Assembly (NCBI GenBank): GCA_902825875.1
Contig: CADECP010000004.1
Coordinates: 209,878-273,877 of the forward strand
Length of the DNA: 64,000 bases
Direction of reading: 5' to 3'
Source: an uncultured Acidobacteriota bacterium
GTDB lineage: Bacteria > Acidobacteriota > Blastocatellia > RBC074
The position numbers and the translations under genes are program-made. Shown piece by piece: positions 1 through 9,099 of the stretch; position 1 is the first letter of the stretch; every line of letters starts with the position of its first letter. The notes under the pieces were generated by a model. The model was not told where the DNA came from and did no database searches. It worked only from the letters and a program-made list of their open reading frames with translations.

Positions 1-761
1 ACTTCATGCGCGAACGAGTTCGGCAGGATTGGATCACCGAAACCGCAGGGCCGGTCAGAGTTTTGACTGGCGGAACCTTGCTCAACCCCGACGCGCTGAC
101 CATTGGCTTTGCCCGACGTTTTGCCACGTACAAACGCGCCGCGCTGATTTTCCGCAGCCTGGATCGGTTGAAGAAAATCTTCCACGACGAATGGCAACCC
201 GTGCAGATCATTTTCGCCGGCAAAGCTCATCCGGCGGATTTGCCCGGACGCAGCTTGATTCACGAGATTTACCAGCTTGCGCGCGATCACAATCTAGGAG
301 GCCGAATCGCCTTTGTCGAAAATTACGACATTCACGTCGCCAAACATCTGGTTCGCGGCGTGGATGTGTGGCTGAACAATCCGCGCGTACCGCTCGAAGC
401 CAGCGGAACCAGTGGCCAAAAAGCTGCGCTCAACGGCGTGCCGCATCTGAGCGTGCTGGATGGTTGGTGGTACGAAGGTTACAAAGGAACCAACGGCTGG
501 GCGATTGAACCCGGCGTGCCCGAAGGCGTCAGCGAAGAGTACCGCGACGAAGCCGACGCCGAAGCTCTGTACCGAGTGCTGGAAACCGAAGTCGTGCCGC
601 TGTATTTCGATCGTGACAGCGACGGCGTTCCGCGCCGTTGGATTCATTTGCTGAAAGAAGCCATTCGCACCGCTGCGCCGACTTTCAGCGCGCGTCGTAT
701 GGTCAAGGATTACGCCGAACGCATGTACGTCCCGGCAATGAACGCTTCCAATCAAAATTGA
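1..761 (+). CDS. glgP: alpha-glucan phosphorylase, C-terminal part (5' cut by window edge)
   Basis: This is the last ~250 residues of a GT35 glycogen/starch phosphorylase, which releases glucose 1-phosphate from alpha-1,4-glucans with a pyridoxal-phosphate cofactor. The frame is open to the left edge, so the N-terminal domain lies outside the window. The PLP-lysine neighbourhood reads EASGTSGQKAALNGV, followed by LSVLDGWWYEG, and RRFATYKRA lies upstream of it. This wording fits the short alpha-glucan phosphorylase subgroup of bacteria and archaea better than the E. coli GlgP/MalP type. No other glycogen gene is seen downstream; the next gene is a helicase after a 140-bp gap that holds an inverted repeat. 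Confidence 0.9.
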   Translation, partial: FMRERVRQDWITETAGPVRVLTGGTLLNPDALTIGFARRFATYKRAALIFRSLDRLKKIFHDEWQPVQIIFAGKAHPADLPGRSLIHEIYQLARDHNLGGRIAFVENYDIHVAKHLVRGVDVWLNNPRVPLEASGTSGQKAALNGVPHLSVLDGWWYEGYKGTNGWAIEPGVPEGVSEEYRDEADAEALYRVLETEVVPLYFDRDSDGVPRRWIHLLKEAIRTAAPTFSARRMVKDYAERMYVPAMNASNQN

Positions 762-784
762 CCTGCCAACTGATATAGCATTTG

Positions 785-886
785 GAGTGCGACGGCTTGA
801 CGTTGCTATGGTGTTCTTCTGCAACCGTGTTCTTCTTTGTCGCCGCTCTGACTGCGAATGAAAAGCGGCGTCAAGCTGCCGCACTC
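785..886. repeat. imperfect 22-bp inverted repeat between glgP and the helicase gene
   Basis: The arm at 785-806 and the arm at 865-886 are reverse complements with four mismatches in 22 positions. They enclose 58 bp in the glgP-helicase gap. The right arm ends about 20 bp before the helicase start. It has the look of a degenerate REP pair and could also act as a 3' hairpin for glgP. No T-run follows it, so a rho-independent terminator is not claimed. Confidence 0.5.
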
Positions 887-903
887 ACATCTCGCCGCGT
901 TTC

Positions 904-2964
904 GTGATGAAAAAGTACGTCATCAAAACGGACGTTACGCGCCAATCGCTCGTCAATTACCGCGAAGCGTTGAACGACGAACAGCGCGCGGTGGTGATGG
1001 CCGGAGCCGGGCCGCTGCTGGTTATCGCCGGAGCCGGTTCGGGCAAAACTCGCGTCGTCACTTATCGCGTTGCTCGGTTGATCGAAGCAGGAATTGCGCC
1101 TGCTCGCATCTTGCTGGTGACGTTCACCAACCGAGCCGCGCGCGAAATGCTGGGCAGAGTCGAAAGTTTGCTGGCCGCAGACATTCGCCGCGTTTGGGGC
1201 GGGACGTTTCATTCCATAGCCAACCGTTTACTCCGCCGCCACGCCGTCAGCCTGGGTTACGAAAACAATTTTTCGATCCTCGATGCCGAAGACGCCAAAG
1301 ACCTGATTGATTCCTGCATTGACGAAGCCGCGATTGACACGCGTAGCCGCCGCTTTCCCAAAGGCGAAGTGCTGCGCGAAATGTTCAGCTTTGCCACCAA
1401 CACTGACACGCCGCTGGATCAATTGATCGTCGCCAAATATCCGCACTTTGAAATGCTGACCAGCCAAATCAAGCGCGTTGATTTGCTTTACCAACAGCGA
1501 AAGCTGGAACGCAACGCGATGGATTACGACGATTTGCTGTTGAACTGGAAACGGTTGATGAGCGAAAAGCCGGACATTGCCGCGATTTACCAGGAACAGT
1601 TCCAGCACATTCTGGTGGACGAATATCAGGACACGAACACGTTGCAAGCCGAGATTGTTGATCTGGTCGCCGCTAAACATCGCAATTTGATGGTGGTCGG
1701 CGACGACGCGCAAAGCATCTTTGGCTGGCGCGGCGCGAACTTCAAAAACATCTTCGAGTTTCAAAAACGCTACGCCGACGCGCAACTCTTTAAGCTGGAA
1801 AACAATTACCGTTCGTCACCGGAAATTTTGATGCTGGCCAACGCTTCGGTTTCGATGAATCGCCAGCAGTTCCCAAAACATCTGCAAGCCAAACGTCCAA
1901 GCCGCAACTTCACGCCCGCGCTGATTCCGGCGCGCGACGCCGAACAGCAGGCGGCTTTTGTCGCGGCTAGAATTCTGGATTTGCGCGACGAAGGCGTGCC
2001 GCTGGACGAAATGGCCGTGCTCTATCGTTCGCACTTTCATTCGCTGGAATTGCAGTTGGAACTGACGCGGCGCGGCATTCCTTACGACGTGCGGTCTGGA
2101 GTCAGGTTTTTCGAGCAGGCTCACATCAAAGACGTGACTTCGTATTTGCGACTGGTGACGAATCCGCGCGATGAACTGGCGTGGAAGCGCGTGCTGAAGC
2201 TGATTCCGAAAATCGGCAACGCGACGGCTTCGCGCGTCTGGGAACGATTGGCCTTTGCCGAAGAGCCGCTCGCGTTGGTGCGAACCGATGAATTTGCCAA
2301 AGCTTTGCCAAAAGGCGCTGCGGTTGGCTGGTGCGAATTTGCCGAACTCATCAAAGAATTGACCGCGCCCGAAACCGTCAACAACCCGGCGAAACAGATC
2401 GAACTGGTGCTGGCTCGCGGCTATCTGGAATACCTCCAGGCGAATTATGAAAACTCTGACGCGCGTGAAGAAGACTTGCGGCAACTGGCGAACTTCGCCG
2501 GGCGGTACGATACGACTGATGTTTTTTTGAGCGAACTGGCCTTGCTGAACACCGAACGCTTTTCGGCTCCGGGCGCAGTTGTCGGCGAAGACGTGATCGA
2601 AGGCGGCGACGAAGATGAACGATTGGCGCTGTCTTCGATTCATCAGGCGAAGGGTTTGGAATGGCGCGCGGTGTTTTTGATTTGGGCAGCCGACGGGCGA
2701 TTACCTTCCAGCCGCAGCCTGCGCGACATCGAAGGCGAAGAAGAAGAGCGCCGATTGTTTTACGTCGCGCTGACCCGCGCGCAAGATGAACTTTATGTTT
2801 GCTTTCCGCTGGTCGAAAGCGACCGTTCGCGGCAAACTGTCCTGCATCGCCCGTCAAGATTCGTCACCGAAGTTCCGCGCGAACTGATGGAAATCTGGAG
2901 CGTGGACGAAGAACAACCGCAACTGGAAATGCTGGAAACAACCGAAACGAAGTACATCAATTGA
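904..2964 (+). CDS. UvrD/Rep/PcrA-family superfamily 1A DNA helicase
   Basis: This is an ATP-dependent 3'-5' DNA helicase of the UvrD/PcrA type, acting in repair or replication restart. SF1A motifs appear in order: a Q-motif-like LNDEQRAVV near residues 23-31, Walker A AGAGSGKT at 42-49, DEYQDTN at 239-245, GDDAQSIFGWRGA at 266-278, NNYRSS soon after, a late IHQAKGLEW, and LFYVALTRAQDEL near the C-terminus. At 686 aa it is slightly short for UvrD. The start is a GTG immediately followed by an ATG; either is possible and no clear ribosome-binding site decides. It may be a PcrA-like or a Rep-like paralogue. The family is certain, the exact role is not. Confidence 0.9.
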   Translation: MMKKYVIKTDVTRQSLVNYREALNDEQRAVVMAGAGPLLVIAGAGSGKTRVVTYRVARLIEAGIAPARILLVTFTNRAAREMLGRVESLLAADIRRVWGGTFHSIANRLLRRHAVSLGYENNFSILDAEDAKDLIDSCIDEAAIDTRSRRFPKGEVLREMFSFATNTDTPLDQLIVAKYPHFEMLTSQIKRVDLLYQQRKLERNAMDYDDLLLNWKRLMSEKPDIAAIYQEQFQHILVDEYQDTNTLQAEIVDLVAAKHRNLMVVGDDAQSIFGWRGANFKNIFEFQKRYADAQLFKLENNYRSSPEILMLANASVSMNRQQFPKHLQAKRPSRNFTPALIPARDAEQQAAFVAARILDLRDEGVPLDEMAVLYRSHFHSLELQLELTRRGIPYDVRSGVRFFEQAHIKDVTSYLRLVTNPRDELAWKRVLKLIPKIGNATASRVWERLAFAEEPLALVRTDEFAKALPKGAAVGWCEFAELIKELTAPETVNNPAKQIELVLARGYLEYLQANYENSDAREEDLRQLANFAGRYDTTDVFLSELALLNTERFSAPGAVVGEDVIEGGDEDERLALSSIHQAKGLEWRAVFLIWAADGRLPSSRSLRDIEGEEEERRLFYVALTRAQDELYVCFPLVESDRSRQTVLHRPSRFVTEVPRELMEIWSVDEEQPQLEMLETTETKYIN

Positions 2965-2980
2965 AACTGGAGACCCGACC

Positions 2981-4618
2981 ATGAAACTCACTCGTCAAAT
3001 TCGCCTGGCAGTCGTTTTGCTGTTGGCGTTCGCGCTTTCGATGCCTGCCGCTCTGGCGCAAGGCAAGCAGGACGAGCAACTCGATTACGCGATGATCGCC
3101 AAAATCCGCGAAGAAGGTTTGAACCGTTCGCAAGTGATGGAGCACATCAGTTGGCTGTCGGATGTTTATGGCCCGCGCCTGACCGGTTCGCCCGCCATCA
3201 AACAGGCCAGCCAATGGGCGCAAAAGAAATTCAACGAATGGGGCCTGGTCAGCATTCACGAAGAAGAATTCGCGTTTGGCAAAGGCTGGTCGCTGGTGCG
3301 GTTCAGCGCACACATGACCGAACCGCAAGTGTCTCCGCTGATCGGTTATCCGAAATCGTGGACGCCGGGGACTGCGGGAACAATCAACGCCGATGTTGTG
3401 TACGCGCCGATTCGCACCGAAGCCGACTTTGAAAAGTTTCGCGGCAAGCTGAAAGGCAAAATCGTGCTGGCGCAAACGGCTCGGCAGGTGCGGATGTTGG
3501 AAGGCCGCATAGTTTTGAAAATGACGGAAGACGACATCAAAGAAGTCGGCACGACTCCTGTGCCAGCGGCCAGACGCGGCGGAGCGGCTGCTGACGGCGA
3601 CTTTCGCGCACAAGCGGGTTTTCAAAACAAGCTGCGCGATTTCTTGCTGGCCGAAGGCGTTGCGGCAGTCTTTGATCGTGGCAGCGACGGTGACTTGTCT
3701 GCTGGCGGCAGCGAGATGGGTTGGCAAACTCAGCGCGTAGACGGCGGAACGATCTTTGTGCAATCCGGCGGAACGCGCGATCAGAACGCAGGCAAAGTTC
3801 CGCCCTCTGTCGTGCTGGCTGTCGAACATTACAACCGCATGATTCGCATTCTGGAAAAAGGCGTTCCGGTCAAAGTCGAACTAAACATCCAGGCTCAGTT
3901 TCACGACGAAGCGACGAAAAACGGTTTCAACCTGATTGCCGAAATTCCCGGCACGGATTTGAAAGATGAAGTGGTGATGATCGGCGCGCATTTCGATTCT
4001 CATCATTCCGGCACAGGAGCTACCGACAATGCAACCGGTTCGGCGGCGATGATGGAAGCTTTGCGAATTCTGAAAGCCGTCGGCGCGAAACCTCGCCGAA
4101 CGATTCGCATCGGTTTGTGGGGCGGCGAAGAGCAGGGCTTGCTGGGTTCGCGCGCTTATGCCAGAGAGCATTTTGCGGACGCTTCGACTTTTCAAAGCTC
4201 TGGGCAACTCAAACCCGAACACGAAAAGCTGTCGGCGTATTTCAACATTGATAACGGCACGGGACGGATTCGTGGCGTTTGGATGCAAGGCAATCTGGCC
4301 GTCAAACGTATCTTTGAACAATGGATCGAACCGCTCGGCGATTTGGGCGTGAACCTGTTGGGGCCGCGTTCGGTCAGCAGCACTGATCACGTTGCGTTTG
4401 ATTCAATCGGTTTGCCCGCATTTCAGTTCATTCAGGAACGGCTGGAATACAATTCGCGCACGCACCATTCCAACATGGACACGGTTGACCATGTTCAGCG
4501 GGATGATATGGTGCAGATGGCGACGGTCGTGGCCGTGTTCGCGTACAATGCGGCCATGCGGAACGAAAAACTTCCGCGCAAAGCTTTGCCCACATCACAA
4601 CGGCAAGGCCGAAATTAA
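2981..4618 (+). CDS. secreted M28-family metallopeptidase
   Basis: This is a predicted exported zinc aminopeptidase or carboxypeptidase of family M28. The N-terminus has a signal peptide (basic MKLTRQIR, hydrophobic core, cleavage near AALAQ). A PA-like insert occupies the middle. The co-catalytic metal ligands are readable: GAHFDSHH near residue 335, TGATDNATGS shortly after, GGEEQGLLGS near 380, FNIDNGTG near 420 and HHSNMDTVD near 495. The start ATG lies 16 bp after the helicase stop, with GGAGA upstream. An OsmC gene follows 18 bp later, so the two may be co-transcribed. The natural substrate cannot be told from the sequence. Confidence 0.88.
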   Translation: MKLTRQIRLAVVLLLAFALSMPAALAQGKQDEQLDYAMIAKIREEGLNRSQVMEHISWLSDVYGPRLTGSPAIKQASQWAQKKFNEWGLVSIHEEEFAFGKGWSLVRFSAHMTEPQVSPLIGYPKSWTPGTAGTINADVVYAPIRTEADFEKFRGKLKGKIVLAQTARQVRMLEGRIVLKMTEDDIKEVGTTPVPAARRGGAAADGDFRAQAGFQNKLRDFLLAEGVAAVFDRGSDGDLSAGGSEMGWQTQRVDGGTIFVQSGGTRDQNAGKVPPSVVLAVEHYNRMIRILEKGVPVKVELNIQAQFHDEATKNGFNLIAEIPGTDLKDEVVMIGAHFDSHHSGTGATDNATGSAAMMEALRILKAVGAKPRRTIRIGLWGGEEQGLLGSRAYAREHFADASTFQSSGQLKPEHEKLSAYFNIDNGTGRIRGVWMQGNLAVKRIFEQWIEPLGDLGVNLLGPRSVSSTDHVAFDSIGLPAFQFIQERLEYNSRTHHSNMDTVDHVQRDDMVQMATVVAVFAYNAAMRNEKLPRKALPTSQRQGRN

Positions 4619-4636
4619 GAGGGAGGATTTGGCAAG

Positions 4637-5110
4637 ATGAACGATGTTACGGTGAAATTGAATTGGACAGGTGGGCTGGCGTTTACAGCCGTCAATTCCA
4701 CAGGTCTGGAAACGGTGCTCGATGGCGACCGTAAAGCAGGCGCAAGCCCGGTGGAAATTTTGATGGAAGCTCTGGGCGCGTGCGCGGCGATTGATGTCGT
4801 CGTTATTATGGAAAAGGTCAAAACGCCGCTTCAGAAACTGGAAGTCGTCGTGGATGGCGACCGCCGGATAACCGAACCGCGTTATGTCGAAAACGTCCGC
4901 GTGGCGTTTGACGCCTGGGGCGAAGGCATCAACCCCGACAAGCTGGCGCGCGCGATCAATCTTTCCATCGGCAAGTATTGCAGCGTCTTTCATTCGCTGC
5001 GGACGGATTTGAAACTGGTCGCCAAGTTCCGCGTTCACGCCGTCGGCGCTGCGGTTTCGGGCGATTACCAGGAAGTCGAAATGTCCGTGCCAACCGGCGA
5101 ACTTCAATGA
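4637..5110 (+). CDS. OsmC/Ohr-family peroxiredoxin-like protein
   Basis: This is a 157-residue OsmC-family protein. The family reduces organic hydroperoxides through two cysteines in a cytoplasmic homodimer. Both expected cysteine motifs are present: EALGACAAIDVVVIMEK (first Cys near residue 55) and SIGKYCSVFHSL (second Cys near 115). The start ATG follows GAGGAGG with good spacing. The gene lies 18 bp after the M28 peptidase and converges on the CrtI-like gene, with a 22-bp-stem palindrome directly after its stop. It is closer to the YhfA/OsmC-like subgroup than to Ohr, judged only from motif wording. Confidence 0.87.
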   Translation: MNDVTVKLNWTGGLAFTAVNSTGLETVLDGDRKAGASPVEILMEALGACAAIDVVVIMEKVKTPLQKLEVVVDGDRRITEPRYVENVRVAFDAWGEGINPDKLARAINLSIGKYCSVFHSLRTDLKLVAKFRVHAVGAAVSGDYQEVEMSVPTGELQ

Positions 5111-5111
5111 A

Positions 5112-5178
5112 TCAGTACCGCGCGCGTTAGCAAGCGGTTAGCTGGCGAATCTTCGATTGCTAACGCGCGCGGTACTGA
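5112..5178. repeat. REP-like palindrome with a 22-bp perfect stem, overlapping the end of the CrtI-like gene
   Basis: Positions 5112-5133 and 5157-5178 are exact reverse complements around a 23-base loop. The right arm contains the stop codon and the last codons (QYRAR) of the minus-strand CrtI-like gene. The left arm lies directly after the OsmC stop codon. It sits between two convergent genes, so it could stop transcription from both sides, but its GC-rich arms without T-runs look more like a mobile REP element. Confidence 0.75.
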
Positions 5179-6437
5179 ATGGCCAATTCCGCTGCGCGTT
5201 TTCCGCTGGCGGCGCTGGCATCTGCCAACCAGCCTTCTGCGCCAACCCAATCTCCGGCGACAAACAAACCTTCAATGCCGGGAACCGCCGGGCCGAATCT
5301 TCCCAATAAACCTTCCTGCTCTGCCGTCGCCAAAGCATTCACCACCGTCAACGAAGGCATAAAACGTCGTTCGATCAGCACTCGCTGCCAGCCGGGTTGA
5401 ACCAGATCGAGCAACTCTTCCAATTCGTGTTCGACAGCTTTGGAATCGTCAGGAGCTTCCGAACCCAAATACTTCAACAGGTGAATAACGGCTTTGCCTT
5501 CGGGCGCGAGTTTCGCCGCCGCCGAATGCACTGACAAATACAATGGGCGATCTATGCCAAGCGCAAAAGTCGTTTGCGGCTGAGGCAATCGTTCGAGCGC
5601 GATGTCCAGGCAAGCGGCTTTGACCGGAATGGCTTTGGCAGCAAGTTCACCAAGCGATTTACTTTCGACCAGTTCGGCGGCTTCGGTGGGGCTGGCGGCG
5701 ATGATGACTGCATCAGCGAAACGTTCGGAGCCATCCGCCAACTGAACTCCGTTGGCTTTGCCAGCTTGGACTTGAACCTTGACGACACGGGATTCGGCGA
5801 CGATGTTCACGCCTGCCAGTTCGGCTTTGGCGCGCAAACCGTTGACCAGCACTTGCCAACCGCCGTCGGGATACAGCACCGACGATTTCAACGCCATCTG
5901 GAATTGAGCCAGCGCCAAGCCTGCGCTCTGGCGTTCGGGATCGTTGGCATAAGTTCCAAGCCGGAAAAACGCCTGCATGAATTGGCGCAACTCCGCTGAA
6001 CGGATTTCCGCGTCCAGCCATTCGCGCACGGTCAGGTGATTGAATTTTGCCGCATCAATTTTGGGCAGCGATTTTAGCAACCGCGCTGCTTCGAGTTTGG
6101 CCACCACACCAAACAAACTGGTGGTCAACAGCGAAAGCGGCGTTCCCGGCAGCGTGTGTTTTCGTCCTTCGTTTACGGCCACAGTGCCGCCGACTTTGGG
6201 AATGCCGCCGGTTATTTCAACACCCAGTTCGCGCAAAATTTTGTACGCCTGTCCGCTGCGATACAGCGCGTGCGGCCCCAGGTTGAACTGAATGCCGTGT
6301 TTTTCAGTTGTCGTCGCTCGCCCGCCTATCAAATGCGATTTTTCAAACAGAGTTACTTCGGCTCCGGCTTTTGCGGCAAAGTTGGCAGCGGTCAATCCGG
6401 CCAAGCCTCCGCCAACAACAATCACGTTTTTGCTCAT
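5160..6437 (-). CDS. FAD-dependent oxidoreductase, phytoene desaturase (CrtI)-like
   Basis: This 425-residue flavoprotein of the amine oxidase/phytoene desaturase superfamily begins with a Rossmann dinucleotide motif (VVGGGLAGLTAANFAAKAG) and the following acidic and GGRA elements (LFEKSHLIGGRATT). The C-terminus has the typical second FAD-contact motif, GLFVAGDWVGAEGWLADAS. Such proteins oxidise or isomerise carotenoid or other polyprenoid substrates. No carotenoid genes lie nearby, so the substrate is open. The start ATG is preceded by AAGGAGA. The last residues and the stop codon lie within a palindromic repeat shared with the intergenic spacer, so the extreme C-terminus may be repeat-derived. 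Confidence 0.82.
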   Translation of the reverse strand: MSKNVIVVGGGLAGLTAANFAAKAGAEVTLFEKSHLIGGRATTTEKHGIQFNLGPHALYRSGQAYKILRELGVEITGGIPKVGGTVAVNEGRKHTLPGTPLSLLTTSLFGVVAKLEAARLLKSLPKIDAAKFNHLTVREWLDAEIRSAELRQFMQAFFRLGTYANDPERQSAGLALAQFQMALKSSVLYPDGGWQVLVNGLRAKAELAGVNIVAESRVVKVQVQAGKANGVQLADGSERFADAVIIAASPTEAAELVESKSLGELAAKAIPVKAACLDIALERLPQPQTTFALGIDRPLYLSVHSAAAKLAPEGKAVIHLLKYLGSEAPDDSKAVEHELEELLDLVQPGWQRVLIERRFMPSLTVVNALATAEQEGLLGRFGPAVPGIEGLFVAGDWVGAEGWLADASAASGKRAAELAIQYRAR

Positions 6438-6568
6438 AGTCAGTCTCCTTCTCTGAAAAGTAATTCCGCCGGTATCACGAATCAGCCATCGAAAAGGTTA
6501 CAGCTACAGCAAAAAACTTCGTGAAAGATGGCTTGCCCGCCAGCCGACGATCAAAGAAGATAGCCGCA

Positions 6569-7531
6569 ATGGTGAATCAGACGGTCGAATACGTTGGAGA
6601 TCAACACAACCTGACAGCATTGATCGAACGGACGAAATCCGTTTCGGCGCTGGCGCTCGACATTGAAACGATCAACTGGTGGGATCGTGAAGCTGAGCGC
6701 GTGGCGTTGGTGCAACTCGGATTTCGTGAAGGCGATATGGCTTCGCCCATTCGCGTGGCGATCATTGATGCGTTGGCGGGATTGGATTTGTCCGGGCTGA
6801 GGTTGCCGCTGGAACTGAGCTTGACGCCGAAAGCGATTCACAACGCCAGTTTCGATGCCACGAAACTGGCGCGGCATTTTGGCATTTTCACATCGCCGAT
6901 TTTTGACACGATGTTGGCCGCTCGGCGCAGCGGGGAAAAAAAATGTTCGTTGAAAGTGCAGGTCGAAACGCATCTCGGTTTTGAGCTGGACAAAACCGAA
7001 CAACGCAGCGATTGGAGTCGTCGCCCATTGACCCGCGAGCAATTGGAATACGCCGCGCTGGACGCCAGTTGCACGTTGTTGCTGTATGAACGCCAATTGG
7101 CGCGCGGGCTTCGCGGCGATTACGAACTTCCGCTGGAACGAAACGGACGCGCGCGCGCCAGCCAGACGGCGCTGCCGCTCAGCGATGGCGCATTGCGAAT
7201 TCCGTCCGGCGAAAAACAAATCGAACCGGCTCCAACAGTTTTTGGCGAATTGAGCGCGGCTTCGCTGGCATTGTTGGGCATCGTCACCGAACTGAGCGGG
7301 CGATACAGCCCCGAACAGTTGGCGGTTTCAGTCGGCAGCGAACGCATCGGAATGGCCGGATGGATTGTGGACAAGGTTCTGCCCGGCGACGAAGACATTG
7401 ACGAAGCGACGGCCAAACAGGAAATTTCGTCACTCAGCGAACGCGGTTTGATTCACATCAGCGCGTCTCGCCGGTTGGAAAAAACCTCTGGCGGCGTCGA
7501 ACTTTGGCAACAACACAAACTCGGAATGTGA
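6569..7531 (+). CDS. RNase D-like DEDDy 3'-5' exonuclease with an extra C-terminal domain
   Basis: This is a DnaQ-superfamily 3'-5' exonuclease of the RNase D kind. The acidic catalytic residues are visible: ALDIETINWWD (Exo I), HNASFDATKLARHF (Exo II) and YAALDASCTLLLY (Exo III with the DEDDy tyrosine). A frame upstream to 6521 is open, but the ATG at 6569 is preferred because AAGAAG lies about ten bases ahead of it. After the nuclease domain comes about 140 residues without an HRDC motif. Its end (SPEQLAVSVGSERIG to ISSLSERGLIHISA) reads like a winged helix. The substrate, tRNA trimming or DNA, cannot be decided. Confidence 0.82.
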   Translation: MVNQTVEYVGDQHNLTALIERTKSVSALALDIETINWWDREAERVALVQLGFREGDMASPIRVAIIDALAGLDLSGLRLPLELSLTPKAIHNASFDATKLARHFGIFTSPIFDTMLAARRSGEKKCSLKVQVETHLGFELDKTEQRSDWSRRPLTREQLEYAALDASCTLLLYERQLARGLRGDYELPLERNGRARASQTALPLSDGALRIPSGEKQIEPAPTVFGELSAASLALLGIVTELSGRYSPEQLAVSVGSERIGMAGWIVDKVLPGDEDIDEATAKQEISSLSERGLIHISASRRLEKTSGGVELWQQHKLGM

Positions 7532-7700
7532 AATTCTCAGCCAATAGTTTGTCTGCCACGTTTCTCCGAAAATTTTACTGAAAATGATCTTGAATCGGCT
7601 CAATCGCGGAAGTAGTATGCGCCCACTTTTGAACCAATGACGGCAGTGATGGTTGCGGAAAACCAAATCATTCAAATCAACGAAAGGGTCGGAACGTTTT

Positions 7701-8009
7701 ATGAGACACCCCAACGCGACATCTTTGGCGAAGCGATTGCTGGATTCACGAATCAAACGATTGGCGATGGCCGACGGCGGAGTGAGTTCGATTGTTCGGA
7801 TCACTCGTGAAGAAATCGCCTGGGCTGAAAACATTCTGGCGACGCATTTGGACGCATGCCTGAGCGCAGGCATTCACGTTGATCTGTGCAGCGCCGTTGA
7901 AGAATCGCTGGAATTTGCCATCCGGCGCGAAAAAGCCTACGAACCGATTCCGCCCGGCGCTCGCTGGCACGGCGCTTTGGTGATGATGGAAGAAAGCTCA
8001 GCCGCCTGA
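7701..8009 (+). CDS. small hypothetical protein
   Basis: This is a 102-residue protein of unknown function, read from the ATG at 7701. GAAAGG lies 14-19 bases ahead of it, and an upstream ATG at 7653 in the same frame would add 16 residues. It is mildly charged and has no membrane segment or recognisable motif. The coding periodicity and codon use match the neighbouring genes, which supports a real gene. It converges on aguA with only three bases between the two stop codons. Confidence 0.55.
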   Translation: MRHPNATSLAKRLLDSRIKRLAMADGGVSSIVRITREEIAWAENILATHLDACLSAGIHVDLCSAVEESLEFAIRREKAYEPIPPGARWHGALVMMEESSAA

Positions 8010-8012
8010 AAC

Positions 8013-9071
8013 TCAACTGACCGCGGGCATTTGTTGCGTCACGCAATGAATTGAGCCGAGTCCCCAAATCAAATCCCAGCAATCCATCCCTATGACTTTT
8101 CGGTTGGGAAACAGCGATTGCAGAATTTCACATGCCTTTGCGTCATTGGCGTGGCGATACGTTGGCACTAAAATCGCTTTGTTGGCGATGTAAAAGTTAG
8201 CGTAACTCATCGGCACTCGCTGGTCGTCAATGTACCGAACGCCGGGCATCGGCATGGTTATTACGCGCAATGGCTGGCCGTCCTGATCTTTCATCGCCAG
8301 CAACCGCTCATAGTTTTCCTTCAGCGGTTCGTAGTTTTCATCTTGCGGATCGTCTTCGATGACCGTCACGACGGTGTCGGCGGAAACAAAGCGCGTCAGA
8401 TCGTCTACGTGACCGTCGGTGTCGTCCCCAACGATTCCATCGCCCAGCCACAGAATGTTCGTCACTCCCAGATAATCTTTCAGATACTGTTCGATCTGCT
8501 GGCGGTTGAGTTGCGGGTTGCGATTCGGGTTTAGTAAGCAGGCTTCAGTCGTCAGCAAAGTCCCAAGCCCATTCACGTCAATCGAACCGCCTTCCATGAC
8601 TATGCTCGGCTGAAACAGGACCTCGCCCATTTCCTGAGCGATGCGAGTCGGAACTACGTCGTCGTTATCGCACGGCAGATACTTTCCGCCCCAGGCGTTA
8701 TAGCCCCAATCGTTGATGGCGCGTTCGCGTTTGCCGTTATGGTCACGAACGACATAAATCGGGCCGTGGTCACGACACCATGCGTCGTCGGTTGGGTTCA
8801 GGTGAAAGCGCACACGGTCAAGATTCACTCCGCCAGCTTTCAATAATTGGCAAACTCGTTCGGCAAACTCTTCGTCGGCGACGTTGATGCGGACGAATTC
8901 CGAATCGGTCAGAAGTTTGGTCAGTTCGACAAAAACCGCCGGAATCGGTTCAAAGCGTCCCGGCCAACTGGCTTCCTTGTGCGGCCACGACAGCCACGTT
9001 GCTTCGTGCGGTTCCCATTCGGCTGGCATTCGATAGCCGAGTGTTGCAGGAGTTTCGTTGGTAATCAGCAT
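8013..9071 (-). CDS. aguA: agmatine deiminase
   Basis: This enzyme hydrolyses agmatine to N-carbamoylputrescine and ammonia, the second step of the arginine-decarboxylase route to putrescine. The family's N-terminal signature is clear (RMPAEWEPHEATWLSWPH). Mid-protein guanidine-binding motifs follow (GGSIDVNGLGT, DGHVDD), and the catalytic cysteine lies near the C-terminus in GSIHCVTQQMP. The ATG at 9071 (352 aa) is chosen over one at 9161, because the longer form would run into the HEPN gene and the family normally begins near LGYRMPAEW. It lies in one operon with aguB, but the MNT/HEPN pair separates them. Confidence 0.93.
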   Translation of the reverse strand: MLITNETPATLGYRMPAEWEPHEATWLSWPHKEASWPGRFEPIPAVFVELTKLLTDSEFVRINVADEEFAERVCQLLKAGGVNLDRVRFHLNPTDDAWCRDHGPIYVVRDHNGKRERAINDWGYNAWGGKYLPCDNDDVVPTRIAQEMGEVLFQPSIVMEGGSIDVNGLGTLLTTEACLLNPNRNPQLNRQQIEQYLKDYLGVTNILWLGDGIVGDDTDGHVDDLTRFVSADTVVTVIEDDPQDENYEPLKENYERLLAMKDQDGQPLRVITMPMPGVRYIDDQRVPMSYANFYIANKAILVPTYRHANDAKACEILQSLFPNRKVIGMDCWDLIWGLGSIHCVTQQMPAVS

Positions 9072-9099
9072 TGGATCTTGAATTGGAAGGAAAAGAGTC

